This document shows, one piece after another, positions 47,068-55,576 of a stretch of 64,000 nucleotides of DNA. The position numbers and the translations under genes were made by a program. How positions within the stretch are numbered: position 1 is the first letter of the stretch; every line of letters starts with the position of its first letter. This DNA is from Pseudomonas sp. S04. GTDB taxonomy: Bacteria > Pseudomonadota > Gammaproteobacteria > Pseudomonadales > Pseudomonadaceae. Below the pieces are notes generated by a model. The model was given only the letters and a program-made list of their open reading frames with translations. It did no database searches and was not told the origin of the DNA. The stretch covers positions 4,718,001 to 4,782,000 of the forward strand of contig NZ_CP019427.1 in assembly GCF_009834545.1 (NCBI RefSeq), written 5' to 3'.

Positions 47068-47532
47068 ATGATCGGCATCACCTTCACCGAAAAAACCATG
47101 GCGGCGCGCAAGCGCATCGCCCTGGTCGCCCATGACCACTGCAAGGTGTTCCTGCTCGACTGGGCCGAGCGCCAGAAGCACAAGCTCGCCCAACACCAAC
47201 TGGTCGCCACCGGCACCACCGGCCTGTTGCTCAGCCAACGCCTGGACCTGCCAGTGGAAAGCATGATCAGCGGCCCACTGGGTGGCGATCAGCAGCTCGG
47301 GGCGCAAATCGCCGAGCAACGCGTAGACCTGCTGGTGTTCTTCTGGGATCCCTTCGAACCACAACCCCACGACCCGGACATCAAGGCACTGCTGCGAGTA
47401 GCGGCCGTCTGGAACATTCCAGTGGCCTGCAACGAATGCAGCGCCGACTACCTGCTCAGCAGCCCGCTGCTGGATCAGCCACACGCCCATCGGATCCCTG
47501 ATTACCCGGCCTACCTACAAGGTCGCCGATAA
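47068..47532 (+). CDS. mgsA: Methylglyoxal synthase MgsA
   Basis: 154 residues. IALVAHDHCK at the start, ATGTTG and SGPLGGDQQLG carry the phosphate-binding and catalytic Asp region, and LVFFWDPFEPQPHDPDIKAL and IPVACNECSADYL complete the MGS family pattern. It converts dihydroxyacetone phosphate to methylglyoxal, relieving phosphate-limited glycolytic block. ATG 47068 has GGAG at seven bases. Lies directly after gapA; co-transcription depends on the hairpin. Confidence 0.94.
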   Translation: MIGITFTEKTMAARKRIALVAHDHCKVFLLDWAERQKHKLAQHQLVATGTTGLLLSQRLDLPVESMISGPLGGDQQLGAQIAEQRVDLLVFFWDPFEPQPHDPDIKALLRVAAVWNIPVACNECSADYLLSSPLLDQPHAHRIPDYPAYLQGRR

Positions 47533-47566
47533 TTCCTACAGAAAGAAGCGCTTGACCTTTGACATA

Positions 47567-47586
47567 GATGATAAGCATTATCATTC
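47567..47586. promoter_or_regulatory. Fur box upstream of the heme sigma factor gene
   Basis: GATGATAAGCATTATCATTC contains the palindrome ATGATAA-GC-ATTATCAT, close to the 19-bp Fur consensus. It overlaps the probable promoter, 25 bases before the GTG start. Confidence 0.8.
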
Positions 47587-47610
47587 GCTTGAAATCGATC
47601 AGGTCCTACT

Positions 47611-48129
47611 GTGAGTCAAGCGCACTTCAACCACGTCTTCCTCGCTCAGCGCGTCTCGCTGCTGCGCACATTGGAGCGGATGGTCAATAACCACAGCACC
47701 GCCGAGGACCTGTTGCAGGAAACCTACCTGCGCGTGACCCGGGCGTTGAGTGAGCGGGCCATCGACCACCTGGAACCCTTCGTCTTTCAAACTGCCCGCA
47801 ACCTGGCGCTGGACCACCTGCGCGCCCGCCGTATCCAGTCACGCACGATGCTCGAGGACGTACCGCTGGAGGTAGTGCAGAACGTTGCCGCGCCGCTGAG
47901 CAGTGCCGAGGACGCCGCCCATGCCGAACAGATGCTCGAACGCTTGAACATCAGCCTCAACCAACTGACCCCACGCCAACAACAGATTTTCATCCTCAGC
48001 CGTCTGCACGGCCACAGCTACCTGGAGATCGCCGAGAAGCTCAGCGTGTCCCTGAGCACCGTGCAAAAGGACCTGAAGCTGATCATGGCGATCTGTGTCG
48101 GTGTCGCCGATCGTCTCAACGGCCGTTGA
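47611..48129 (+). CDS. hxuI: FecI/HxuI-type ECF sigma factor
   Basis: 172 residues. Region 2 (MVNNHSTAEDLLQETYLRV, LDHLRARR) and region 4 (LTPRQQQIFILSRLHGHSYL, LSVSLSTVQKDLKL) are intact. It begins with GTG at 47611. With the FecR protein and TonB receptor it forms a cell-surface signalling triplet that turns on the receptor operon when heme binds. A Fur box lies just upstream. The order sigma-FecR-STN receptor matches P. aeruginosa hxuIRA. Confidence 0.88.
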   Translation: MSQAHFNHVFLAQRVSLLRTLERMVNNHSTAEDLLQETYLRVTRALSERAIDHLEPFVFQTARNLALDHLRARRIQSRTMLEDVPLEVVQNVAAPLSSAEDAAHAEQMLERLNISLNQLTPRQQQIFILSRLHGHSYLEIAEKLSVSLSTVQKDLKLIMAICVGVADRLNGR

Positions 48130-48248
48130 GTCGCTCGGTCCATTGTTTTGCACACCTGCGTCAGGGCGTCGGCTTTGTTACCCTTAGCCGAGGTTTGTAG
48201 CACTCTTATCCAAAACCAGCCGCGCGCAGACGTGGCCGAGGAACACCC

Positions 48249-49220
48249 GTGACGGACAGCCACCACTCCCACCCGCCAACCCCGGCGCGGGATTCAGCCA
48301 GCACCTCGGCGATGGATCAAGCCCTGGACTGGCTGATCGTGCTGGACAGTCCGAGCGAGGAGCAAAGCCGTGAATTTCACGCCTGGCTCGCCGCCGACCC
48401 GCGCAACGCCGAAGCCTTCGCCATGGCCCAGGCCGTCTGGGACGGCCCGCAAGTGGCACAGTGCGCGCAGACCCTGGACAGCGCCAAGCGCAAGGTCAGC
48501 GTGCTCGGGCGCTTGCGCCCACACTGGAAACCCCTGGCCAGCGCGGCAGTGCTGCTGCTCGGCCTGTTCAGTTTCAGCAACCTGCCCATGCGCCTGCAGG
48601 CCGATCACCTGACCGTGGTCGGCGAGCGCCAGCGCCTGCAACTGGAGGACGGCTCGAAAGTCCTGCTCAACACCAACTCGGCCTTCTCCAGCACCATCAA
48701 TGATCAACAACGCGTGGCTCGCCTGTTCCAGGGCGAAGCCTATTTCGAGGTAGCCGCCAATCGTGGCCTGCCCCTGGAAATCGATGCCGGGCCGGTCACC
48801 GCCAGCGTGCGCGATACCTCCTTCGCCGTGCGTTACCTGGACGGCGTCGCCCAGGTGCGGGTGCAGCGCGGCGATGTCGACCTGCGCAGCGCCCACAGCG
48901 ATGCACGGGTGCGCTTGAGCGCAGGCGAAAGTATCCGTATCGGGCCCAATGGTTTCGATCAACCGGCCCGTCTCGATCCGGCGACAGACCTGGCGTGGGT
49001 CCAGGGCCGCCTGGTGTTCGAAAACTGCCCGCTGAGCCAGGTCCTGGCCGAGTTGCGCCGCTACTACCCGGGCTGGATCATCAACAACAACGAACAGTTG
49101 GCCAACGTTTCGGTCACCGGTAACTACCGCCTCGACCAGCCGCTGGACGTGGTCCGGTCGCTGGCTCACATCACCTCCGCCAAGCTCCAGGAGTTCCCGG
49201 CGCTGGTGATTTTGAACTGA
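48249..49220 (+). CDS. hxuR: FecR/HxuR-type anti-sigma/transmembrane regulator
   Basis: 323 residues: cytoplasmic N-terminal segment (FHAWLAADPRNAEAFAMAQAVW), one membrane helix at about 95-112, and a periplasmic FecR domain (HLTVVGERQRLQLEDGSKV; RVQRGDVDLRS; YPGWIINNNEQLANVSVTG). It relays the receptor signal to the sigma factor. GTG start at 48249 follows GAGGAA. The three genes are contiguous on the plus strand. Confidence 0.9.
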   Translation: MTDSHHSHPPTPARDSASTSAMDQALDWLIVLDSPSEEQSREFHAWLAADPRNAEAFAMAQAVWDGPQVAQCAQTLDSAKRKVSVLGRLRPHWKPLASAAVLLLGLFSFSNLPMRLQADHLTVVGERQRLQLEDGSKVLLNTNSAFSSTINDQQRVARLFQGEAYFEVAANRGLPLEIDAGPVTASVRDTSFAVRYLDGVAQVRVQRGDVDLRSAHSDARVRLSAGESIRIGPNGFDQPARLDPATDLAWVQGRLVFENCPLSQVLAELRRYYPGWIINNNEQLANVSVTGNYRLDQPLDVVRSLAHITSAKLQEFPALVILN

Positions 49221-49340
49221 ATGAGAATTATTTTTACTCGATAGTCATTCGCCGTACGTCTCGTTATAGCCAATGCAATTGATTCGCATCCTTGATGCCA
49301 ATCTGCACCTATAAGATTCGTGCGACACGGAGCGCTATCG
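49221..49340 (+). promoter_or_regulatory. Promoter region of the heme receptor with a Fur-like stretch
   Basis: ATGAGAATTATTTTTACTCG near 49222 resembles a degenerate Fur box. The region should also hold the promoter used by the ECF sigma factor, which I cannot pinpoint. Confidence 0.4.
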
Positions 49341-51929
49341 ATGTCCTCTCGCCTTACCCGCCAGTCCTCTTCACCATCCGCCCGCGTGCACAACTGCACG
49401 CTGTCCTTGCTGACCGCCGCCATGCTGCTGGCCGGCACCCAGGCTGCGCCTGTGATGGCCGCCACCCCGGCCCAGCAGCCAAGCCGCCAGATGGGCGACT
49501 ACAGCTTCGCCATTGCCCAGCAGCCACTGGTCTCGGCGCTCAACGAGTTCACCGCCGTCACCGGATGGCAGGTCGGCTTGCCGGCAGAACTGGCAGAAGG
49601 CGTGGCCTCGCCAGGCGTGCACGGCGCACTGAGCCCGGAAAAAGCCCTGGATCGCCTGTTGGTGGGGACCAACCTGAGCTATCGCAAGCTGGGCAGCAAC
49701 AACATTGCGCTGGAAAAACGCACCGCCGGCGGCACCCTCGCACTGCAGCAGATGACCATCAGCGCCACGCGCCAGGAGCAGAGCGTCGACAGCGTGCCCA
49801 GCACCGTGACCGTGCACACCCGCGAAGAGCTGGATCGCAACAACGTCAACACCATCAAGGACCTGGTGCGCTATGAGCCAGGCGTATCGGTCGGCGGTAC
49901 CGGCACCCGGGGCGGCATCAGCGGCTACAACATTCGCGGCATCGACGGCGACCGGATCCTGACCCAGGTCGATGGCGTCGAGATTCCCAACGGCTTCTTC
50001 AACGGCCCGTATGCCAAGACCCAACGCAACTACGTTGACCCGGAAATCGTCAAGCGCGTGGAAATCCTCCGCGGCCCGGCCTCGGTGCTGTACGGCAGCA
50101 ACGCTATCGGCGGCGCGGTGAGCTACTTCACCCTTGACCCGGAAGACATCATCAAGCCCGGCCAGGATGTCGGCGCCCGCCTGAAAACCGGTTACAGCTC
50201 CGCCGATGACAGCTGGCTGAAATCCGCCACCGTCGCCGGACGCGCCGATCAGTTCGATGGCTTGCTGCACTTCAGCCAGCGCGACGGTCACGAAACCGAA
50301 TCCTACGGCCAAAACAACGGCACCGGCCTGGATCGCACCGCGGCCAACCCGGAAGACGTGCGCACCACTAACGTGCTGGCCAAGGCTGGCTGGAACTACG
50401 CCGAAGACGCCCGCCTGGGCCTGACCTACGAGAAGTACAAGGACCACCGCGACGCCGACCTGCAAAGCGCCGTCGGCGGCCCGTTCAACAATGGCCAGCC
50501 CCTGGGCATGTACCGCTCGCGCACCGGTGAAGAGACCGTCAGCCGCGAACGTTTTGGCCTGGAAAACAGCTTCGCCGTCGATGCCCTGCTGGTGGACAAC
50601 CTGAAGTGGAGCCTGAACTACCAGATCGCCAAGACTGGCCAATCCACCCTGGAAAACTACTTCCCGTTCAGCCGCAACGTGATGCGCTCGCGCGAAACCC
50701 TCTACGAGGAAAAGCAGTGGGTGTTCGACGCACAACTGGACAAGGCATTCGCCATCGGCGAGACCGGCCATGTGCTGACCTACGGCACCACCATCAAACA
50801 CCAGAAAGTCACCGGCTCGCGCACCGGCAGCGGCACCTGCCTGGCGGTAGGTCGTGGTTGCAGCGCCGTGGGTGCCATCAGCCCCAGCGATGTGCTGAAA
50901 AAATCCAGCGACTTCCCGGACCCGACCATCGACACCTACAGCCTGTTCGCCCAGGACCAGATCACCTGGAACGACTGGACCTTCATCCCGGGCCTGCGCT
51001 ACGACTACACCAAGCTCAAGCCCCATGTCACCCAGGAGTTCCTCAACACCGTAGCGCCTGATGGCCTGGGTACGGTCAGCGACGAGAACAAGACCTGGCA
51101 TCGGCTCTCGCCCAAGTTCGGCCTGACCTACGCCCTGGACGACAACTACACCTGGTTCGGCCAGTACGGCGAAGGTTTCCGGACGCCGACCGCCAAGGCC
51201 TTGTACGGTCGTTTCGAAAACGTCAACCCGGGCTACAGCGTGGCGCCGAACCCGGACCTGGAACCGGAAAAAAGCAAAACCTACGAGACTGGCCTGCGCG
51301 GCAACTTCGAGGCGGGCAACTTCGACATGGTGGTGTTCTATAACAAGTACCGCGACTTCATCAACGAAGACGCCGTGACCCCCGGCTACAACGAGCTGAC
51401 ATTCCAGAGCAACAACATCAAGCACGCCACCATCAAAGGCGTGGAGCTCAAGGGTCGCCTGAACCTCGATACCTTCGGCGCACCACAGGGCCTCTACACC
51501 AGGGGCTCGATCGCCTACGCCCACGGTCGCAACAATGACACTGGCGAGCCACTCAACTCGATCAACCCGCTGACCGGCGTGTTCGGCCTGGGCTATGACC
51601 AGGACAGCTACGGCGCCTTGCTCAGCTGGACCCTGGTGCAAAAGAAAAACCTGGTGGACGACAGCAGCTTCAAGTCGCCGGACGGCGTCAGCAGCCAGTT
51701 CAAGACCCCAGGCTATGGCGTGCTCGACCTGGCCGGTTTCTACAAGGTCAGCGACGACGTGACCCTCAGCGCCGGCGTGTACAACCTGGCGGACAAGAAA
51801 TACTGGCAGTGGGACAACGTGCGCGGTTACGACAGCGTCGGCGAGGCCGCCGTGCTCAGCCCGGCCAACCTCGATCGCCTGACCGAGCCAGGCCGCAACT
51901 TCGCGATCAACCTGATCTGGGATATCTGA
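49341..51929 (+). CDS. hxuA: STN-domain TonB-dependent heme receptor (HxuA-like)
   Basis: 862 residues. The signal peptide ends about residue 41 (APVMA), then an STN signalling domain (about 55-115), a TonB plug (about 130-240, GISGYNIRGIDGDRILTQVDG; VEILRGPASVLYGSNAIGGA) and a 22-strand barrel ending FAINLIWDI. The heme-receptor FRAP/NPNL boxes appear as FRTP and NPDL, but there is no His in the loop between them, unlike classic heme receptors. ATG 49341 has GGAG; the frame runs upstream to 49320. Heme oxygenase follows. Confidence 0.9.
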   Translation: MSSRLTRQSSSPSARVHNCTLSLLTAAMLLAGTQAAPVMAATPAQQPSRQMGDYSFAIAQQPLVSALNEFTAVTGWQVGLPAELAEGVASPGVHGALSPEKALDRLLVGTNLSYRKLGSNNIALEKRTAGGTLALQQMTISATRQEQSVDSVPSTVTVHTREELDRNNVNTIKDLVRYEPGVSVGGTGTRGGISGYNIRGIDGDRILTQVDGVEIPNGFFNGPYAKTQRNYVDPEIVKRVEILRGPASVLYGSNAIGGAVSYFTLDPEDIIKPGQDVGARLKTGYSSADDSWLKSATVAGRADQFDGLLHFSQRDGHETESYGQNNGTGLDRTAANPEDVRTTNVLAKAGWNYAEDARLGLTYEKYKDHRDADLQSAVGGPFNNGQPLGMYRSRTGEETVSRERFGLENSFAVDALLVDNLKWSLNYQIAKTGQSTLENYFPFSRNVMRSRETLYEEKQWVFDAQLDKAFAIGETGHVLTYGTTIKHQKVTGSRTGSGTCLAVGRGCSAVGAISPSDVLKKSSDFPDPTIDTYSLFAQDQITWNDWTFIPGLRYDYTKLKPHVTQEFLNTVAPDGLGTVSDENKTWHRLSPKFGLTYALDDNYTWFGQYGEGFRTPTAKALYGRFENVNPGYSVAPNPDLEPEKSKTYETGLRGNFEAGNFDMVVFYNKYRDFINEDAVTPGYNELTFQSNNIKHATIKGVELKGRLNLDTFGAPQGLYTRGSIAYAHGRNNDTGEPLNSINPLTGVFGLGYDQDSYGALLSWTLVQKKNLVDDSSFKSPDGVSSQFKTPGYGVLDLAGFYKVSDDVTLSAGVYNLADKKYWQWDNVRGYDSVGEAAVLSPANLDRLTEPGRNFAINLIWDI

Positions 51930-51950
51930 TCGTTACCCGCTAATGGAAAT

Positions 51951-51989
51951 CTCGTTGCGCCTTTTTCCCAGGCGCAGCGAGGATTTTTT
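51951..51989 (+). terminator. Terminator between the heme receptor and hemO
   Basis: CTCGTTGCGCC/GGCGCAGCGAG 11-bp stem (one G-U pair), loop of 10, then GATTTTTTA. hemO must therefore have partial read-through or its own promoter. Confidence 0.85.
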
Positions 51990-52051
51990 ACTGTGCTGCG
52001 CCTGCTGGTTCGTCTAGTTACCAAGCGCATCTCATTCTCAAGGACTTCTTC

Positions 52052-52660
52052 ATGACCGCTGCCGATCCTACTCAACGCCCGAGCCTGCGTTCCCAACGCC
52101 TGAACCAGATCACCCACGAGCCCCATGCCAAGCTCGACGCCCTGGTCAAGGCCCATGCGCCGTTTGAAACCCAGGCCAACTTCGCCCGTTTTGTGGTGGC
52201 CCAGTACCTGTTCCAGTCGGAACTGGTGTCGCTGTACAACGATCCCAAGCTGATCGCCATCGTCCCCGACCTGGCAGAGCGCTGCCGCGCCGAAGCCGCC
52301 AAGGCCGACCTGGCTGACCTCGACACCCAGGTCCCGGCCCCGGTGGCAGGTGCCGTGCAACAGCCGAGCAAGGCCGAAGCCCTGGGCTGGCTGTTCGTTT
52401 CCGAAGGCTCGAAACTCGGTGCCGCGTTCCTGATCAAGCGCGCCGTAGGCCTGGGCCTGAGCGAAACCTTCGGTGCCCGCCACCTGGGCGAGCCGGCCGG
52501 TGGTCGCGCCGAAGGCTGGAAAAACTTCGTCAGGACCCTCGACGGCCTGGCATTCAGCGCCGAAGAAGAAGCCGCGGTCGATAAAGGCGCCATCGACGCC
52601 TTCAACCGCTTCACCGTATTGCTGGAGCAGGCTTACGCCACCGAACCTGAACTGGCCTGA
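52052..52660 (+). CDS. hemO: Biliverdin-producing heme oxygenase HemO/PigA-like
   Basis: 202 residues, helical. ITHEPHAKLDALVKAHAPF contains the likely heme-ligating His, LYNDPKLIAIVPDLAERCRA and WLFVSEGSKLGAAFLIKRA match bacterial heme oxygenases (HemO/PigA). It opens heme to biliverdin, releasing iron and CO. Its place after the receptor completes a heme uptake and use unit. Confidence 0.9.
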   Translation: MTAADPTQRPSLRSQRLNQITHEPHAKLDALVKAHAPFETQANFARFVVAQYLFQSELVSLYNDPKLIAIVPDLAERCRAEAAKADLADLDTQVPAPVAGAVQQPSKAEALGWLFVSEGSKLGAAFLIKRAVGLGLSETFGARHLGEPAGGRAEGWKNFVRTLDGLAFSAEEEAAVDKGAIDAFNRFTVLLEQAYATEPELA

Positions 52661-52675
52661 TTGAACCCCTGCCCT

Positions 52676-52771
52676 CCTGTAGGAGCCGAGCTTGCTCGCG
52701 ATGACGGACTGACATTCACCATAGATGTCGCCTGATACACCGTTATCGCGAGCAAGCTCGGCTCCTACAGT
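52676..52771. repeat. Paired inverted REP elements downstream of hemO
   Basis: CTGTAGGAGCCGAGCTTGCT from 52677 and its inverted copy ending 52770 (CGAGCAAGCTCGGCTCCTAC) are separated by about 45 bases. Confidence 0.88.
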
Positions 52772-52830
52772 TGGGCAGGGCAAACCTGTAGCCTTGCGAT
52801 CCAACCTCGCGGTCAACCTCTGAATAATCC

Positions 52831-53226
52831 ATGTCTCGCCTCGCTTCCTCCAAACTCGCGCGCATCCTCTTCGGCCTGCTGGCCTACGTCAGCCTGGGCA
52901 TTGGCCTGATCGCCATTGTCGTGCCGGGGTTGCCGACCACCGAATTCATCCTGTTGGCCGCCTGGGCGGCGACCAAGAGTTCGCCGCGCCTGAGTGCCTG
53001 GCTGGAAAACCATCGGCTGTTCGGGCCGATCCTGAAAAACTGGCGCAACGGCAAGATTGTCGCGCGAAGAGCCAAGATCAGCGCCACCGCGAGCATGCTG
53101 CTGTGTGCCGGCCTGATGCTGGTGATGCTCGACCACGGCTGGCCGATCTACCTCGCCATCGCCGGCATGAGCCTGGGCAACCTGTGGATCTGGTCGCGCC
53201 CGGAGTCCCTGCCTCAAGCCTCCTGA
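52831..53226 (+). CDS. YbaN-family (DUF454) inner-membrane protein
   Basis: 131 residues with two to three hydrophobic segments. GLIAIVVPGLPTTEFILLAA and SPRLSAWLENHRLFGPIL are the DUF454 signature. Function unknown; the family often lies near heme or iron genes, as here. Confidence 0.85.
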   Translation: MSRLASSKLARILFGLLAYVSLGIGLIAIVVPGLPTTEFILLAAWAATKSSPRLSAWLENHRLFGPILKNWRNGKIVARRAKISATASMLLCAGLMLVMLDHGWPIYLAIAGMSLGNLWIWSRPESLPQAS

Positions 53227-53381
53227 TATCTCCAGTCCCTGCCGCGCCAGCGACCGTTCGTCGGCTGTCGCTCATGCCCAGCTCTTGTAAGCCGATGTGT
53301 CACACATGGCGCTGAATGGATTTGGCGAGCGGGTCGCTCATGACCCTCAGCCCACCAGTCATCCCTTCGCGAGATCGCCCC

Positions 53382-55520
53382 ATGTTCGACTCTCTTTCCA
53401 TCCGCCTGAAAATCGTGCTGTTGTCCGGACTGTGCCTGTTGGGCGTGGTGGGCCTGATCGTCGGCATGAACATCTACCAGACCAATCAGAACGATCAACT
53501 GGTCAGCGCCTCCAGCACCCGGATGCTCACGGCCAGCGTCGAGAACCTGCTGCAGGCCAAGGCTGCCGAGCAGGCGGTGCGGGTGCAGAAGACCTTCGGC
53601 GAAAGCCTGCTGGTAGTGACCGCCCTGGCCGACCAGATCGCTGATCTGCGTCGTCTGGCCGGCAAGCGCGCCCTGGATCCCGGCGCGCTGCGCGAGGAGT
53701 TGAACCAGAGCCTGAAAAGCGCTTTCGAGCGCAACACCGGGGTCCTGGGAATCTGGCTGGCATTCGAACCCAATGGCCTGGACGGCCAGGACCAGGGCTT
53801 CGTCGACGACGCCGCTCGCCTGTCCAACGAAGCCGGGCGATTCGCCAGTTACTGGAGCCGAGCCGGGGGGACCGGGGAAAACACCATCATGACCGAAGAG
53901 GACATGACCAAGACCACCCTCAATCTCAGTGGCACCCCGTACAACAGCTGGTACACCTGCCCCCGCGACAGCAAGCGTACCTGCCTGCTCGACCCCTATG
54001 CCGACACCGTCGCCGGCAAGGAAATGCTGATGACCAGTATTTCCGTGCCGTTGCTGGTCAATGGCAAGGCCATCGGCGTGGTCGGTATCGACATTTCCCT
54101 CGACGCCCTGCAAGCGGCCGCCCTCAGCTCCCAGCGGGACTTGTTCAACGGTGCCGGGCACATGCTGATCGTGTCTGGCAGCGGTGCGCTGGCCGGCTAC
54201 AGCGTCGACGCCAGCAAACTGGGGAAAAACCTGGTCGAGGCCCTGGGCAACGATGGCAAGGAAGTGCTGCAACTGATCAACGCCAACACGGCGAAAATTC
54301 TCCAGCACGGCGACCTGATCCGCGCGGTGCTGCCGGTCAGCCCGATTGCCGACACCAAGCCTTGGGGGGTAGTGATCGACCTGCCCCGGCAAGTGCTGCT
54401 GGCCGACTCGCTGAAACTGCAAACGGTGCTCGATGAGGCGCAGGACCTTGGCACCTACAAGACTCTGGCCGTGGCCATCGGCGCCGGCCTGCTGGGCCTG
54501 CTGCTGATGTGGTTGACTGCCTCCGGCGTGACCCGGCCAATCAACAGCGTGGCGACCATGCTCAAGGCGATTGCCAGCGGCGACGGCGACCTGACCCAGC
54601 GCCTGAACTACAGCAAGCAAGACGAGTTGGGCGAGCTGGTGAGCTGGTTCAACCGCTTCCTCGACAAACTGCAGCCGACCATCGCACAGATCAAGCAAAG
54701 CATCACCGACGCCCGTGGCACCGCCGACCAATCCTCGGCAATCGCCCGCCAGACCAGCGAAGGCATGCAGGTGCAGTTCCGCGAAATCGACCAGGTCGCC
54801 ACCGCCTCCAACGAAATGAGCGCCACCGCCCATGACGTCGCCAACAGCGCCTCGAATGCCGCCAGCGCCGCCAGGGGCGCGGACCAATCGGCGCGGGACG
54901 GGATGTCGATCATCGAACGCAGCACCCGCGACATCAATCAACTGGCCGAAGAAGTCAGCAAGGCAGTGACCGAAGTCGAAGCGCTGGCCGTCAACAGCGA
55001 GCAGATCGGCTCGGTGCTGGAAGTGATCCGTAGCATCGCCGAACAGACCAACCTGCTGGCCCTCAACGCCGCGATCGAGGCGGCTCGCGCCGGCGAAAGC
55101 GGACGCGGCTTTGCGGTGGTCGCCGATGAAGTGCGCAACCTGGCCAAGCGTACCCAGGATTCGGTCGAGGAGATCCGCCTGGTGATCGAGCGGATCCAGA
55201 CCGGCACCCGCGGCGTGGTCGCCACCATGCATTCGAGCCAGACCCAGGCGCACAACAACGCCGGGCAGATCCAGCAAGCAGTGCAGGCCCTGGGCAAGAT
55301 CAGCGAGGCAGTCACGGTGATCAGCGACATGAACCTGCAGATCGCCAGTGCCGCCGAGCAGCAGAGCGCCGTGGCCGAAGAGGTCAACCGCAACGTTTCG
55401 GCGATCCGCACGGTCACCGAGACCCTGACCGAGCAAGCCACCGAGTCGGCGCAGATCAGTAGCCAGCTCAACTCCCTGGCCACCCACCAGATGAAACTGA
55501 TGGACCAGTTCCGGGTTTAG
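53382..55520 (+). CDS. Methyl-accepting chemotaxis protein with dCACHE sensor domain
   Basis: 712 residues. TM1 at about 8-30, a periplasmic dCACHE domain (about 35-355; SWYTCP.., [21 protein letters not shown]), TM2 at about 361-381, HAMP, and the MCP signalling hairpin ([20 protein letters not shown] near 550). The amino-acid-sensor motif with Arg two residues before the WY pair is not seen (YNSWYTC), so it probably senses another ligand. A Cys pair in the sensor loop could form a disulfide. ATG 53382 begins the canonical protein; the frame extends to 53316. Confidence 0.92.
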   Translation: MFDSLSIRLKIVLLSGLCLLGVVGLIVGMNIYQTNQNDQLVSASSTRMLTASVENLLQAKAAEQAVRVQKTFGESLLVVTALADQIADLRRLAGKRALDPGALREELNQSLKSAFERNTGVLGIWLAFEPNGLDGQDQGFVDDAARLSNEAGRFASYWSRAGGTGENTIMTEEDMTKTTLNLSGTPYNSWYTCPRDSKRTCLLDPYADTVAGKEMLMTSISVPLLVNGKAIGVVGIDISLDALQAAALSSQRDLFNGAGHMLIVSGSGALAGYSVDASKLGKNLVEALGNDGKEVLQLINANTAKILQHGDLIRAVLPVSPIADTKPWGVVIDLPRQVLLADSLKLQTVLDEAQDLGTYKTLAVAIGAGLLGLLLMWLTASGVTRPINSVATMLKAIASGDGDLTQRLNYSKQDELGELVSWFNRFLDKLQPTIAQIKQSITDARGTADQSSAIARQTSEGMQVQFREIDQVATASNEMSATAHDVANSASNAASAARGADQSARDGMSIIERSTRDINQLAEEVSKAVTEVEALAVNSEQIGSVLEVIRSIAEQTNLLALNAAIEAARAGESGRGFAVVADEVRNLAKRTQDSVEEIRLVIERIQTGTRGVVATMHSSQTQAHNNAGQIQQAVQALGKISEAVTVISDMNLQIASAAEQQSAVAEEVNRNVSAIRTVTETLTEQATESAQISSQLNSLATHQMKLMDQFRV

Positions 55521-55576
55521 GCCCTCCACCACAGCGCTTTTGTTCTATGCTCGAGCCCTCTTTCGGAGGGCTCTCG

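Noticed and set aside
49371..51641. A 756-codon open frame antisense to the heme receptor
   Set aside because: It mirrors the receptor in a GC-rich gene, has no ribosome site, and its composition (long runs of Val, Gly, Ala, His and Gln) is that of a shadow frame.
53214..55532. A 772-codon open frame antisense to the chemoreceptor
   Set aside because: Same reason. The plus-strand chemoreceptor has complete, ordered domains.
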